From positions 1-64,000 of the forward strand of contig NZ_NGJZ01000001.1 of the NCBI RefSeq assembly GCF_003987595.1: DNA of 64,000 nt, in the 5' to 3' direction. The notes under the pieces were generated by a model, which worked only from the letters and a program-made list of their open reading frames with translations, had not been told where the DNA came from and made no database searches. Positions 25,631 to 33,934 of this stretch are shown here, piece by piece (position 1 is the first letter of the stretch; every line of letters begins with the position of its first letter). The DNA is from Vagococcus entomophilus. Lineage in GTDB: Bacteria > Bacillota > Bacilli > Lactobacillales > Vagococcaceae. A program made the translations under genes and the position numbers.

Positions 25631-27922
25631 CTAGTTGGTTGAGCGTAATATTTTAGAGCCAGCATAGGTGCGAAAAACTCTTCTTTTTTGCCAACGAATT
25701 TCCACTTGCACAGGTTTTTCAAAGTTGGGTAATTGTAAAGAGATAATTTCTCCTACGGCTAGTTTGGCTTTTGTTTTAATTTGATAGCCACTAACAGAGG
25801 CATCAATTACTGAAAAAGGGTAAGTGGTTCCTTCTTTTAAAAATTCACCAGTTAGCTTGCTTCGTTCGCGAATAGTCAAACGTTTGTGACTTTCGGGTTT
25901 TTTCTCAGTTTTAAATAAGAAGTTGAAGAAAGTATATAGCAGAGAAGAATTTCCATAGCCACGGTTATCTTTTTCTTTTTGAGGTGTGCTATAAACAGTT
26001 GAAATAACATAGGAATAACTTTCTGGAGGAACTTTTTGGAATTGAATCCCCAGCTCTGCAGAATCATTTTTATCGATGACCCACTTGACGATTCCATAAA
26101 ATGAATAGCCATCAATGGTTAGATGAATATGTTCTAATGAGTCGACAAGATTAGATTTTTGTGTACTAAGACGTGCACCAAACTCGTTTAAATCTTGGAC
26201 TTTGACTTCTGTTTTAAATGAGGCAAGATTGTCTAAAAGTCCGTGCTTACGAACAGGAAAACGCTCAGTAGAACGATATCTTGGACGTTCTACTGCGACA
26301 AGAATTGCAATTGAGATGCAAAGAATATTGTAGAGTAGCCAAAAAATATTAATATATAAACTACTTGGATTAAACTGGACTAAATCTGGTCGAATCCAAA
26401 AGAGCAGAATCTTTACTAGTGAAATCAAAGATAATAATAGTAAAAAAATGTGGACAAAGCTAGACTTAAAGAGGAAGTAACGTTGATCAGTTTGGACCCC
26501 TTTACGTGTTACATGAAACTTTTTCTTTTTCTTTAAAAAGAGTTCAGAAAGTGCCGCATAAGCCATTGAAGGAGCGAGTGCAATTTCGTAAACATTACTC
26601 CACATTACGGTGCGTTTTTTGTCTGAGACTAGATTGAAGAATAGTTGAGAAGACAAAAAAGCAGGCAGCCAAAAGTATAATAAGTCTACAAAACTAGCTT
26701 GCAAACTATAGATATGAAATAAAAGATAAAGCAGTGGAGCAAATAAAAAAATCATTTTATAAACGCCGAAAAACCAATAATGGATGCCATCAATATATAA
26801 CAACTTTTGCATCCAAGATAATCCTTTTAAAGTAAAAATGTTCCATTTTTTCATCACTTGGATGTTGCCACGGCACCAACGATCACGCTGTTTGATTAAA
26901 TCTTTATAGGTTTCTGGAGCGAGGCCAACAGCTAAAACTTCATTGACAAAAACGGTCTCCCAGCCTTTTGCTTGGATTAGCATGCCTGTTGCCATATCCT
27001 CAGTGATAACTCCAGTGGCAAATCCGTTTACTGAGTCTAATGTGGTGCGCTTGAACAAAGCGTTACTTCCAATATACATTGTGGCATTATAATGGTCTTT
27101 TTTTTCTTCTAGTTTTCTCATGAAAAAATCTTGTTCATTAATAATTCTTTCTTCTGCAAACAAATTAAATTGGAAGGGATCATCGTTAAAAAAAGCTTGT
27201 GGTGCTTGAATAAAGCCGACACGTTCATCTGAAAAGTAGCCCATAGTTTTTTGCAAAAAGTTTTTTCTAGGAATCATGTCAGCATCCAATGTGACGACAA
27301 CTTCGCCATTAGAGACGGTGAGAGCATGATTTAGATTTCCAGCTTTTGCATGTTTGTTGTCGGAACGAGTGACATGAATGACCCCGTATTTTTGGCATAA
27401 TGCTCTCACTTCATCCCTATTTCCATCATCACAGATATAAATTTTGACCAAATGCTTGTCGGGATAATCAATTAGTTGGCACGCAACAATCATTCTTTTT
27501 AACAAATCTAATGGTTCGTTGTATGTAGCAACAAAAATATCAACGGTAGGTAAAATTTCTAAATCGGCCAACCATTTCTTATTACGCTTGGTATCTGTCC
27601 AAAATAAAATGCCAAAGACAAATGATTGAAGAAAGCCTCCCCATTCAGTTAGTAGTAGTAAAATTCCAGCAAGTACACTTAAGATACTAATGCTAGGTAC
27701 TGTATAAAAAGTCCGCCAGCCCAGATAAATTAAGTTGAAAAATAAAAACAAAATAATTGTTCCTTTTTTAAATAAAGTGCTTTTTTGTCCGGCTAAGTAA
27801 AAAATAATTAATAAAAAAAGACTGATAATTGTATATAAAAACAACCATATTCCCCCCTTGTGTGTGAATACTTTTTTTGTGATTAAAAAAAAATATCCTA
27901 ATATTAAACAATAAATTAACAT
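25631..27922 (-). CDS. Cellulose-synthase-like GT2 glycosyltransferase with two PilZ-like domains
   Basis: The 763-residue protein has four N-terminal membrane helices, a cytosolic GT2 domain with DDG (165-167), DAD (213-215), TED (307-309) and QRDRW (345-349), then more membrane helices (about 375-545). This is the BcsA layout for processive beta-glycan synthesis coupled to export. After the membrane part come two PilZ-type segments. One has RPRYR (546-550) and DLNEFG (577-582); the other has RLTIR (681-685) and DASVSG (707-712). RxxxR plus D/NxSxxG is the c-di-GMP binding signature. No bcsB-like partner is adjacent. It diverges from a wall-anchored LPQTG protein. Polymer identity (cellulose or another beta-glycan) is unknown. 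Confidence 0.88.
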   Translation of the reverse strand: MLIYCLILGYFFLITKKVFTHKGGIWLFLYTIISLFLLIIFYLAGQKSTLFKKGTIILFLFFNLIYLGWRTFYTVPSISILSVLAGILLLLTEWGGFLQSFVFGILFWTDTKRNKKWLADLEILPTVDIFVATYNEPLDLLKRMIVACQLIDYPDKHLVKIYICDDGNRDEVRALCQKYGVIHVTRSDNKHAKAGNLNHALTVSNGEVVVTLDADMIPRKNFLQKTMGYFSDERVGFIQAPQAFFNDDPFQFNLFAEERIINEQDFFMRKLEEKKDHYNATMYIGSNALFKRTTLDSVNGFATGVITEDMATGMLIQAKGWETVFVNEVLAVGLAPETYKDLIKQRDRWCRGNIQVMKKWNIFTLKGLSWMQKLLYIDGIHYWFFGVYKMIFLFAPLLYLLFHIYSLQASFVDLLYFWLPAFLSSQLFFNLVSDKKRTVMWSNVYEIALAPSMAYAALSELFLKKKKKFHVTRKGVQTDQRYFLFKSSFVHIFLLLLSLISLVKILLFWIRPDLVQFNPSSLYINIFWLLYNILCISIAILVAVERPRYRSTERFPVRKHGLLDNLASFKTEVKVQDLNEFGARLSTQKSNLVDSLEHIHLTIDGYSFYGIVKWVIDKNDSAELGIQFQKVPPESYSYVISTVYSTPQKEKDNRGYGNSSLLYTFFNFLFKTEKKPESHKRLTIRERSKLTGEFLKEGTTYPFSVIDASVSGYQIKTKAKLAVGEIISLQLPNFEKPVQVEIRWQKRRVFRTYAGSKILRSTN

Positions 27923-28215
27923 AATCCTATCATAATTTTAAAAACATAACAATTAGGTTTGAATATAAAAAAGTTTGCTAAGCAAAATTGAATAAAAATA
28001 TGTTCAAAAAAACCAATTTCTTTTTTAAAAAAAGAATGTTCAGTTTTTAGTTGATATATTTGGAGTTTTACCCTAAAATAAAAAGGGATTTACGTTAATT
28101 TTACAAACAATGTGTATAATCTGATTTGTAATTGTTCGTCTATTTACAATGCTAAAATGTGAGAAAAGGCGAAGTGTTGCAGAAAAAAAAGGCAAAAAAG
28201 GATGAGGGTAACGGG
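27923..28215. promoter_or_regulatory. Divergent promoter region, glycosyltransferase / LPQTG gene
   Basis: The 293-bp gap is very AT-rich. It has a TATAAT box at 28115-28120 on the plus strand without a well-spaced -35, and a TTCTTTTTTAAAAAAAGAA palindrome near 28019-28037. Both divergent genes must be driven from here, so shared control is plausible. Confidence 0.4.
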
Positions 28216-30630
28216 ATGAAAAGAAGAAGTAAGCTTATGTTAGTGTCTACAATATTATTAGGTATGGGACTTGGAATGGAGACAATGCCGGCACAGGCAG
28301 AAACTGCCAATGATCCAGCACCAGTGATTCAACCAGCTAGTGGTACGGTAAAAAATAAGAAAGTATTATTTGATAATACGCATGCGCAGACGGCTGGGGC
28401 AGCAGACTGGGTAATTGATGGGGGATTTTCAGATTATGCCAATGCACTCGCTCAAGATGGTTTTTATGTGAAGGAGTTGCGTCAAACAACGCCTATTACG
28501 TTAGACGATTTGAAAGGGTATGATGTGTTCGTTATTCCAGAAGCTAATATTCCTTATAAAACTTCTGAACAACAAGCAATTTCAGATTACGTAGAGCAAG
28601 GTGGCTCTGTCTTTTATATTGCGGATCATTACAATGCGGATCGAAATAAAAATCGTTGGGACGCTTCTGAGGTGTTCAACGGATACAGACGAGGTGCGTA
28701 TACCGAACCAACAAAAGGAATGACAGATGAGGAAAAGAACTCCACTGCAATGCAGGGAGTCACGAGTAGCGACTGGCTATCAAGTACCTTTGGTGTCCGC
28801 TTTAGATATAATGCGTTAGACAATTTGGAAAATGCAGGGGCTCAAACATTAGATAATACGTTTGGAATCTTAGATGGTGTAACTAATGTTGCACTCCATG
28901 CGGGTAGTACCATTGCAATTACAAATCCAGAAGTAGCCAAAGGGCTGGTCTACTTACCTTCTGGTTTGACTAGTGCAAATAAATGGTCTTATGCAGTCGA
29001 TCAAGGGGTTTACAATGGCGGAGGTATTGCAGAAGGAGCTTATGTTGCCATTGCGAAAAAAGGCTTAGGAAAGGCCGCATTTATTGGGGATTCTTCGGCA
29101 GTAGAAGATGCAACACCTAAATATGCGAATGAAGAAGCAGGGACTAAAAAGGCTACTTATGACGGATTTAAAGAGGCGAGTGATGCACAGCTTTTACTCA
29201 ATTTAACCAACTGGTTGTCCCAAGAAGAAAGTTACAAGACGTTTACTGAAAAGGGAATTTCATTATCCAGCAAAACAGTATTAAATGACGATGAAGCCCC
29301 AGAAAAAACGACAGAGTCACAGAGCGAACCTTGGTCTACTTCCAAAGCTGGCTATAAGTGGTGGGATGCTACAACTTTTGCTAATGGGGCATATGGCTCG
29401 ACCGTTGCACCCGTAAAATCTGCTAGCTACTACTTCAACTTCCCAACAGAGATAAAACAAGGGCAAGAGGTTGCGGTCGATATTCAATTTTCAGACTTAA
29501 CTCCCAATGAAACTGTGACGGGATACAATGTAGGCGTGTATACATCAACTGCTGTTGGAAGTTATACACAAGGAGCACAAATTGGATTTATAAAAGTTGC
29601 AGATGAAGCAATGCCAACAAAACCAGGGTATTCAGATAAATTTTCTATTACAGCAGATGCAAATGGTACGGCAACGAAGACGATTAAGGTTCGTGTAGAT
29701 GAAGCTGGTACCTTCAATATTCGTTTGCGTAAAGATAGTTCTGCTTTAAAAACATATACGGGTTATACGATTGTACCTAGTGGAACTCCTGCGACGAGCA
29801 CAAGTGAAACAACAGAAAGTACCACAGGCTCAACAAGTACGAGCGCAAGTGAAACAACAGAAAGTACCACAGGTTCAACAAGTGCGAGCACAAGTGAAAC
29901 AACAGAAAGTACCACAGATTCAACAAGCACGAGCACAAGTGAAACAACAGAAAGTACCACAGGCTCAACAAGCGCGAGCACAAGTGAAACAACAGAAAGT
30001 ACCACAGGCTCAACAAGCACGAGTACGAGTGAAACGACAAACAGTACGACCAAAGAAAAAAATACTGGAACGAGTCAAACAGATAACAATACCGGAATCA
30101 GCGTACAAGATACTAATGGCGTATTACCAAATGGATTTTCAATAAAAGTAACAGCAATTCATTCTGGTGAAAACTATTTACAACTAAAAAAACAATTCGA
30201 AAAATTTGAATTGTTTGATATCGCACTGACAAGTAATGGTGCAGCGATTGAACCAACTGGCAAGGTTACGGTATCCATTCCAATTCCAGCTGGATATAAT
30301 AAAAATAAATTAGCAGTGTATTATGTCGCAAAAGATAACGCTAAACTTGTAGATACACAAGGGAAAGTGGTAGGCAATTATTTTGTCTTTGAAACCGATC
30401 ACTTCTCTCAATATGCTCTGGTTGAACAGACAAAAGCTAGTACGGATATGACTGCCTCTACAAATAGAACTAAAAACAGTACAGAAGGTATAACTAAAGG
30501 GAAAACAACAGCAGCACTTCCACAAACGGGAGAAAAGAAGAATGAGATGTTTAAAGTAGTCGGAGCTTTAATGGTAGTCGTCTTTGCTCTTTTTGTTGGG
30601 TTTTTCCGTCACAAACGAGTAAATGACTAA
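28216..30630 (+). CDS. LPQTG wall-anchored protein with glutamine-amidotransferase-like domain and Ser/Thr stalk
   Basis: The start is taken as ATG 28216 (GAGGG upstream), giving an 804-residue pre-protein with signal peptide MKRRSKLMLVSTILLGMGL...QAETA; a GTG at 28159 would add 19 charged residues. Residues about 35-330 look like a class I amidotransferase-like/DUF4350-type fold (KKVLFDNTHAQTAG..DWVIDGGFSDYANAL, VFVIPEAN, GGSVFYIADHYN). A beta-rich domain follows, then six 15-residue SETTESTTGS-type repeats. Next come a second beta domain (GKVTVSIPIPAGYN) and LPQTGEKK with membrane helix and basic tail. Divergence from the GT2 gene suggests a role at the same surface polysaccharide. The catalytic function is not established. 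Confidence 0.82.
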   Translation: MKRRSKLMLVSTILLGMGLGMETMPAQAETANDPAPVIQPASGTVKNKKVLFDNTHAQTAGAADWVIDGGFSDYANALAQDGFYVKELRQTTPITLDDLKGYDVFVIPEANIPYKTSEQQAISDYVEQGGSVFYIADHYNADRNKNRWDASEVFNGYRRGAYTEPTKGMTDEEKNSTAMQGVTSSDWLSSTFGVRFRYNALDNLENAGAQTLDNTFGILDGVTNVALHAGSTIAITNPEVAKGLVYLPSGLTSANKWSYAVDQGVYNGGGIAEGAYVAIAKKGLGKAAFIGDSSAVEDATPKYANEEAGTKKATYDGFKEASDAQLLLNLTNWLSQEESYKTFTEKGISLSSKTVLNDDEAPEKTTESQSEPWSTSKAGYKWWDATTFANGAYGSTVAPVKSASYYFNFPTEIKQGQEVAVDIQFSDLTPNETVTGYNVGVYTSTAVGSYTQGAQIGFIKVADEAMPTKPGYSDKFSITADANGTATKTIKVRVDEAGTFNIRLRKDSSALKTYTGYTIVPSGTPATSTSETTESTTGSTSTSASETTESTTGSTSASTSETTESTTDSTSTSTSETTESTTGSTSASTSETTESTTGSTSTSTSETTNSTTKEKNTGTSQTDNNTGISVQDTNGVLPNGFSIKVTAIHSGENYLQLKKQFEKFELFDIALTSNGAAIEPTGKVTVSIPIPAGYNKNKLAVYYVAKDNAKLVDTQGKVVGNYFVFETDHFSQYALVEQTKASTDMTASTNRTKNSTEGITKGKTTAALPQTGEKKNEMFKVVGALMVVVFALFVGFFRHKRVND
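29792..30050 (+). repeat. Six 45-bp tandem repeats encoding the Ser/Thr stalk
   Basis: AGTGAAAC recurs at 29803, 29848, 29893, 29938, 29983 and 30028, an exact 45-bp period (15 codons, SETTESTTGSTSTST-like). The copies differ by only a few bases. Copy number may vary between strains. Confidence 0.92.
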
Positions 30631-30879
30631 CCGGATGAAAATAGGAGTTAATTAAAATAAAAGGGATAGCAGCATTTCGCTTCGGAAAATAAGGAAGAAT
30701 AGGACAGAAATTGTTTCTAAGTTTTTGTAGATTCTCTTTTTTTCCGAAACGTGTTGCTATTCTTCTTTATTAAAATCAGTGAATATCAGTAACTTTCCAA
30801 TGCTTTTTCAATTAATTAACTACAATGTAAGGATACATCGCGATGAATTTTATTTAAATAGTAAGAAGGAGTGTTCGTT

Positions 30880-31911
30880 TTGTTACCAAAAGTTTCATCA
30901 AAAGAGTTTATCAAAGGAATGCCTAAAGCAGAGCTACATCTTCATTTAGAAGGAACGTTAGAACCAGAATTGAAATTGCTTTTATCAAAAGAAAATCAAG
31001 TGGTACTCGAGCAAAAGACTGTAGCAGAAATCAAAAAAAGCTATCAATTTGATTCGTTGACCTCTTTTTTACAAGTTTATTATAGTGGGATGAGTGTCCT
31101 ACAAAAAGAAGAAGACTTTTACCGACTAGCGCTAGATTACTTAAAAAAGGCCAAAGAGCACAATGTTCGATATGTGGAACTTTTCTTTGATCCCCAAGCA
31201 CACACGACAAGAGGAGTTGCATTTGATACGGTGATTAAGGGATACGCAAGGGCTGTGTCAGATAGTCAAGCACTTTTTGGGATTGAGTCTGCCTTAGTTA
31301 TGTGTTTTCTGCGAGACCTTTCAGCGGAATCAGCAGAGGAAACGCTAACCGCTGCTCTTCCATATAAAGAGTTGATTTTAGGGGTTGGGCTTGATTCTGA
31401 TGAAAGGGATAACCCACCTATTAAATTTAAAAAAGTCTTCAAAAAGGCCCAAGAGATTGGGTGGCACACTACGATGCATTGCGATATTGACCAAGAAGAC
31501 TCAATTGAGCATATCGAACAAGCTCTGCTTGACATTGGGGTAGAACGTATAGATCATGGGACAAATATCGTTGAAAATCCTAGACTAGTAGAATATATCA
31601 AAGAAAAAGGCATTGGTTTGACTTGTTGTCCTGTTTCAAACAGTTTTGTAGTGGAGGATATGAAAGGCAAAGAGATGCTAAAGCTTTTGCAAGAGGGAGT
31701 AAAGGTGACACTTAATTCAGACGATCCAGCTTATTTCCAAAGCTATATCTCGGACGATTTTGTGGCTCTTAGTCAAAAATATCCTCTTGCTCCAAAAGAG
31801 ATAGCCCAGTTAGCCAAAAATTCCTTTGAAATTGCTTGGATTTCTGATGAAAGAAAGGCCCAATATTTTGCTGAAATAGAGGAATATGTGGCGGATTATG
31901 CTGAAAAGTAG
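30880..31911 (+). CDS. Adenosine/adenine deaminase family metallohydrolase
   Basis: The 343-residue TIM-barrel protein has the metal-site motif ELHLHLEG at the N-terminus, RIDHGTN and NSDDPAYF. RIDHG and DDPAYF resemble the adenine-deaminase branch. The usual HAGE(E) block, which carries the catalytic glutamate, reads MHCDIDQEDS, so the substrate and even the activity are uncertain. TTG 30880 is chosen as start (AAGGAG 8 nt upstream); GTG 30871 overlaps that site. The reaction would be hydrolytic deamination of adenosine or adenine, feeding inosine or hypoxanthine into salvage. It is monocistronic with a terminator behind. Confidence 0.82.
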   Translation: MLPKVSSKEFIKGMPKAELHLHLEGTLEPELKLLLSKENQVVLEQKTVAEIKKSYQFDSLTSFLQVYYSGMSVLQKEEDFYRLALDYLKKAKEHNVRYVELFFDPQAHTTRGVAFDTVIKGYARAVSDSQALFGIESALVMCFLRDLSAESAEETLTAALPYKELILGVGLDSDERDNPPIKFKKVFKKAQEIGWHTTMHCDIDQEDSIEHIEQALLDIGVERIDHGTNIVENPRLVEYIKEKGIGLTCCPVSNSFVVEDMKGKEMLKLLQEGVKVTLNSDDPAYFQSYISDDFVALSQKYPLAPKEIAQLAKNSFEIAWISDERKAQYFAEIEEYVADYAEK

Positions 31912-31958
31912 GTGGGAATTACCAACTGACATGATAGAAAGCTCCCATTCGCCTGCAT

Positions 31959-31990
31959 ACCTAGTGGAAATTATCCACTAGGTTTTTTTA
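31959..31990 (+). terminator. Terminator after the deaminase gene
   Basis: ACCTAGTGGA pairs with TCCACTAGGT around a 5-nt loop and is followed by seven T residues. Confidence 0.9.
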
Positions 31991-32129
31991 TTACGTATGA
32001 ATCCTGTACCAGTCTTACTGGTTATTTATAAGAGTTTGCTACTTTCAAAAAATCACAAACAGGAGAATTGCATTTTTTTAAAAAAAGCGGTTAACTAAAA
32101 GAAGAAAAAAGAATAAAGGAGGAAACAAT

Positions 32130-32543
32130 ATGAGCAAAATTTCAACGAATACAGTCATTAATGAAGGTGGACGAGAAGGACTCAGTTATGCCCCAAACAA
32201 AAGTTTTGAAGTCAAAACGTCGATGACCCCTAAAGCGGGTTATACCAATCCAGAACAACTATTTGCAGCAGGTTTTTCTGCTTGTTTTAATAGTGCACTG
32301 ACCTTTGTTTTACAAAAAGAAGGACTAGGTGATTTAAAACGTTCTATGCGAGCAGAAGTCTCTTTGGTTGGAGACGCGAAAGCATTAGATTTCAATTTAG
32401 AGGTAACGTTAATCGGAAAAATTGAGGGTTTATCCAAAGAAAAAACATTGGAATTGATGAAAATAACGGATTCTGTATGTCCATACTCAAAAGCAGTAAA
32501 GGGCAACATTCCTGTACATTTGGAAGCAGAAACTGGAGAATAA
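32130..32543 (+). CDS. OsmC/Ohr family organic hydroperoxide reductase
   Basis: The 137-residue protein has the two Ohr cysteines, C52 (FSACFNSAL) and C117 (VCPYSKAVKGNIPV), and the usual length. Ohr reduces organic peroxides using lipoyl-type thiols in the cytosol. AAAGGAGG is 7 nt before the ATG. No MarR-type OhrR gene lies adjacent, so regulation is not evident. A terminator shared with the convergent permease gene follows. Confidence 0.92.
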   Translation: MSKISTNTVINEGGREGLSYAPNKSFEVKTSMTPKAGYTNPEQLFAAGFSACFNSALTFVLQKEGLGDLKRSMRAEVSLVGDAKALDFNLEVTLIGKIEGLSKEKTLELMKITDSVCPYSKAVKGNIPVHLEAETGE

Positions 32544-32544
32544 A

Positions 32545-32581
32545 AAAAGAGGCAGCTCTCATGGAGCTACCTCTTTTTTTG
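32545..32581. terminator. Bidirectional terminator between ohr-like gene and purine permease
   Basis: AAAAAGAGGCAGCTC pairs with GAGCTACCTCTTTTT (one mismatch) around a short loop, with T-run on one strand and A-run on the other. Confidence 0.88.
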
Positions 32582-32582
32582 T

Positions 32583-33917
32583 CTAGTTATTTTTTGCCGG
32601 AATTACCTTATTCATTAAGATAGCGACTAAAGCCCCCACAGAAATAGGGGAATCAAAAAGAAATTTGAGAAATTGTGGCAATTGAGCAGTTGCTTTAGCT
32701 GGAATAAAGAGCAACGCCATCGCAAAGATTAGAGGAACTCCAACAACATACATTTCTCTTTCAGAAAACTGATGATCTTTAATCACACGGAATCCACTTA
32801 ACATGATGATAATACAAACAACAGCAAACACTCCACCAATCACAGCTGCTGGAACAGCATTGATCAAAGCTGAAAGTTTTCCAATGAAAGAAAGCGCAAT
32901 GAACCAAAAGCCTGCAAAGACAAATACTTTACGACTTGCTACTCCTGTAATAGAGATAACACCTGCATTGGTTGAGTATCCTGTTACCGGGGTCGTTCCA
33001 ACTAATGCGGCAAGTAGACAGCCAACGCCCTCTCCAATGACGCCACGATTGATTTGCTTATCTGATAATGGCTCCTCAATTACAGAGCTGACAGCAAACC
33101 AAGTACCAGTTGTTTCAGCTAGTAACACGATATAAATAATGAGCATGGTGAAAATAGCAGACCAAGAAAAAGTTAAGTGATAATGAATAAAACTAATATA
33201 GGGCAAGCTAAATATAGGAGCCTTAGCGACTTGATCAAGTGACAATACCCCCATAAAGGAAGCTACAATACAACCGACAGCGAGGGCAATAATAACAGAA
33301 CTGATTCTAAAGAAGCGTCCATATTTTGGTAAATAATCTCCAAGCATCGAGCAAAAAATTAAGACCGCTCCAGTGATAAGGGCGAGAATAATATTTTGTG
33401 CTAGGGAAGGCCCCCCCTTTGTTACGGCATAGATGTTACTATTTAAAGCAGATGGGAGCAGAGTAAGTCCAACAATCATAATAATAGTCCCGCTGACGAG
33501 TGGTGGAATAAAGGTTTTGACAATCCACTGAAAAATACCTAAACATCCAAATAAGGTGACAGCGATTGCCCCAACAAGACAGGCCCCAAGTACCGAGCCC
33601 ATCCCATTTGCTCCAACATAAATCCCAATGACCGCTCCAATTGGGACAAAAGAAGGCCCTTGACAGACAGGAAGCTTCATAAAGAGTAAAACTTGGACAA
33701 GTGTTGCAAGTCCAGCACCTAAAAATGTAGCTTGAATGAGACCAGAGGCGTGGGAACTAGATAACGCCAAACTTGTTGCAATAATAAAAGGTGGCACATA
33801 GACATCCATTGCCAAAACATGTTGTAATCCTAAAATAATGGATTGGCCAAATGAAATGTCTTCATCAGGTCCAATGGTTAAACCGCTTTTTCTTTCTAAT
33901 GCATTTTTGTTTTCCAA
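32583..33917 (-). CDS. NCS2 family purine permease
   Basis: The 444-residue protein has about 12-14 membrane segments and NCS2 motifs: ILGLQHVLAMDVYVPPFIIA near the N-terminus and GCLLAALVGTTPVTGYSTNAGVISITGVASR in the middle, which is the family substrate motif region. It imports a purine base with H+. Translation starts at TTG 33917, which has AAGGAG 9 nt upstream; the longer frame from 33971 overlaps the upstream gene. It follows the guanine deaminase gene by 17 bp, so guanine or xanthine is a likely cargo. Confidence 0.88.
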   Translation of the reverse strand: MENKNALERKSGLTIGPDEDISFGQSIILGLQHVLAMDVYVPPFIIATSLALSSSHASGLIQATFLGAGLATLVQVLLFMKLPVCQGPSFVPIGAVIGIYVGANGMGSVLGACLVGAIAVTLFGCLGIFQWIVKTFIPPLVSGTIIMIVGLTLLPSALNSNIYAVTKGGPSLAQNIILALITGAVLIFCSMLGDYLPKYGRFFRISSVIIALAVGCIVASFMGVLSLDQVAKAPIFSLPYISFIHYHLTFSWSAIFTMLIIYIVLLAETTGTWFAVSSVIEEPLSDKQINRGVIGEGVGCLLAALVGTTPVTGYSTNAGVISITGVASRKVFVFAGFWFIALSFIGKLSALINAVPAAVIGGVFAVVCIIIMLSGFRVIKDHQFSEREMYVVGVPLIFAMALLFIPAKATAQLPQFLKFLFDSPISVGALVAILMNKVIPAKNN

Positions 33918-33934
33918 GTGAGAGAACTCCTTTT

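Noticed and set aside
29763-30145. ORFs of 87-124 codons on both strands across the Ser/Thr repeat region
   Set aside because: They are out-of-frame readings of a low-complexity repeat with Leu/Val/Cys or Gln/Arg monotony. The LPQTG gene covers the region.
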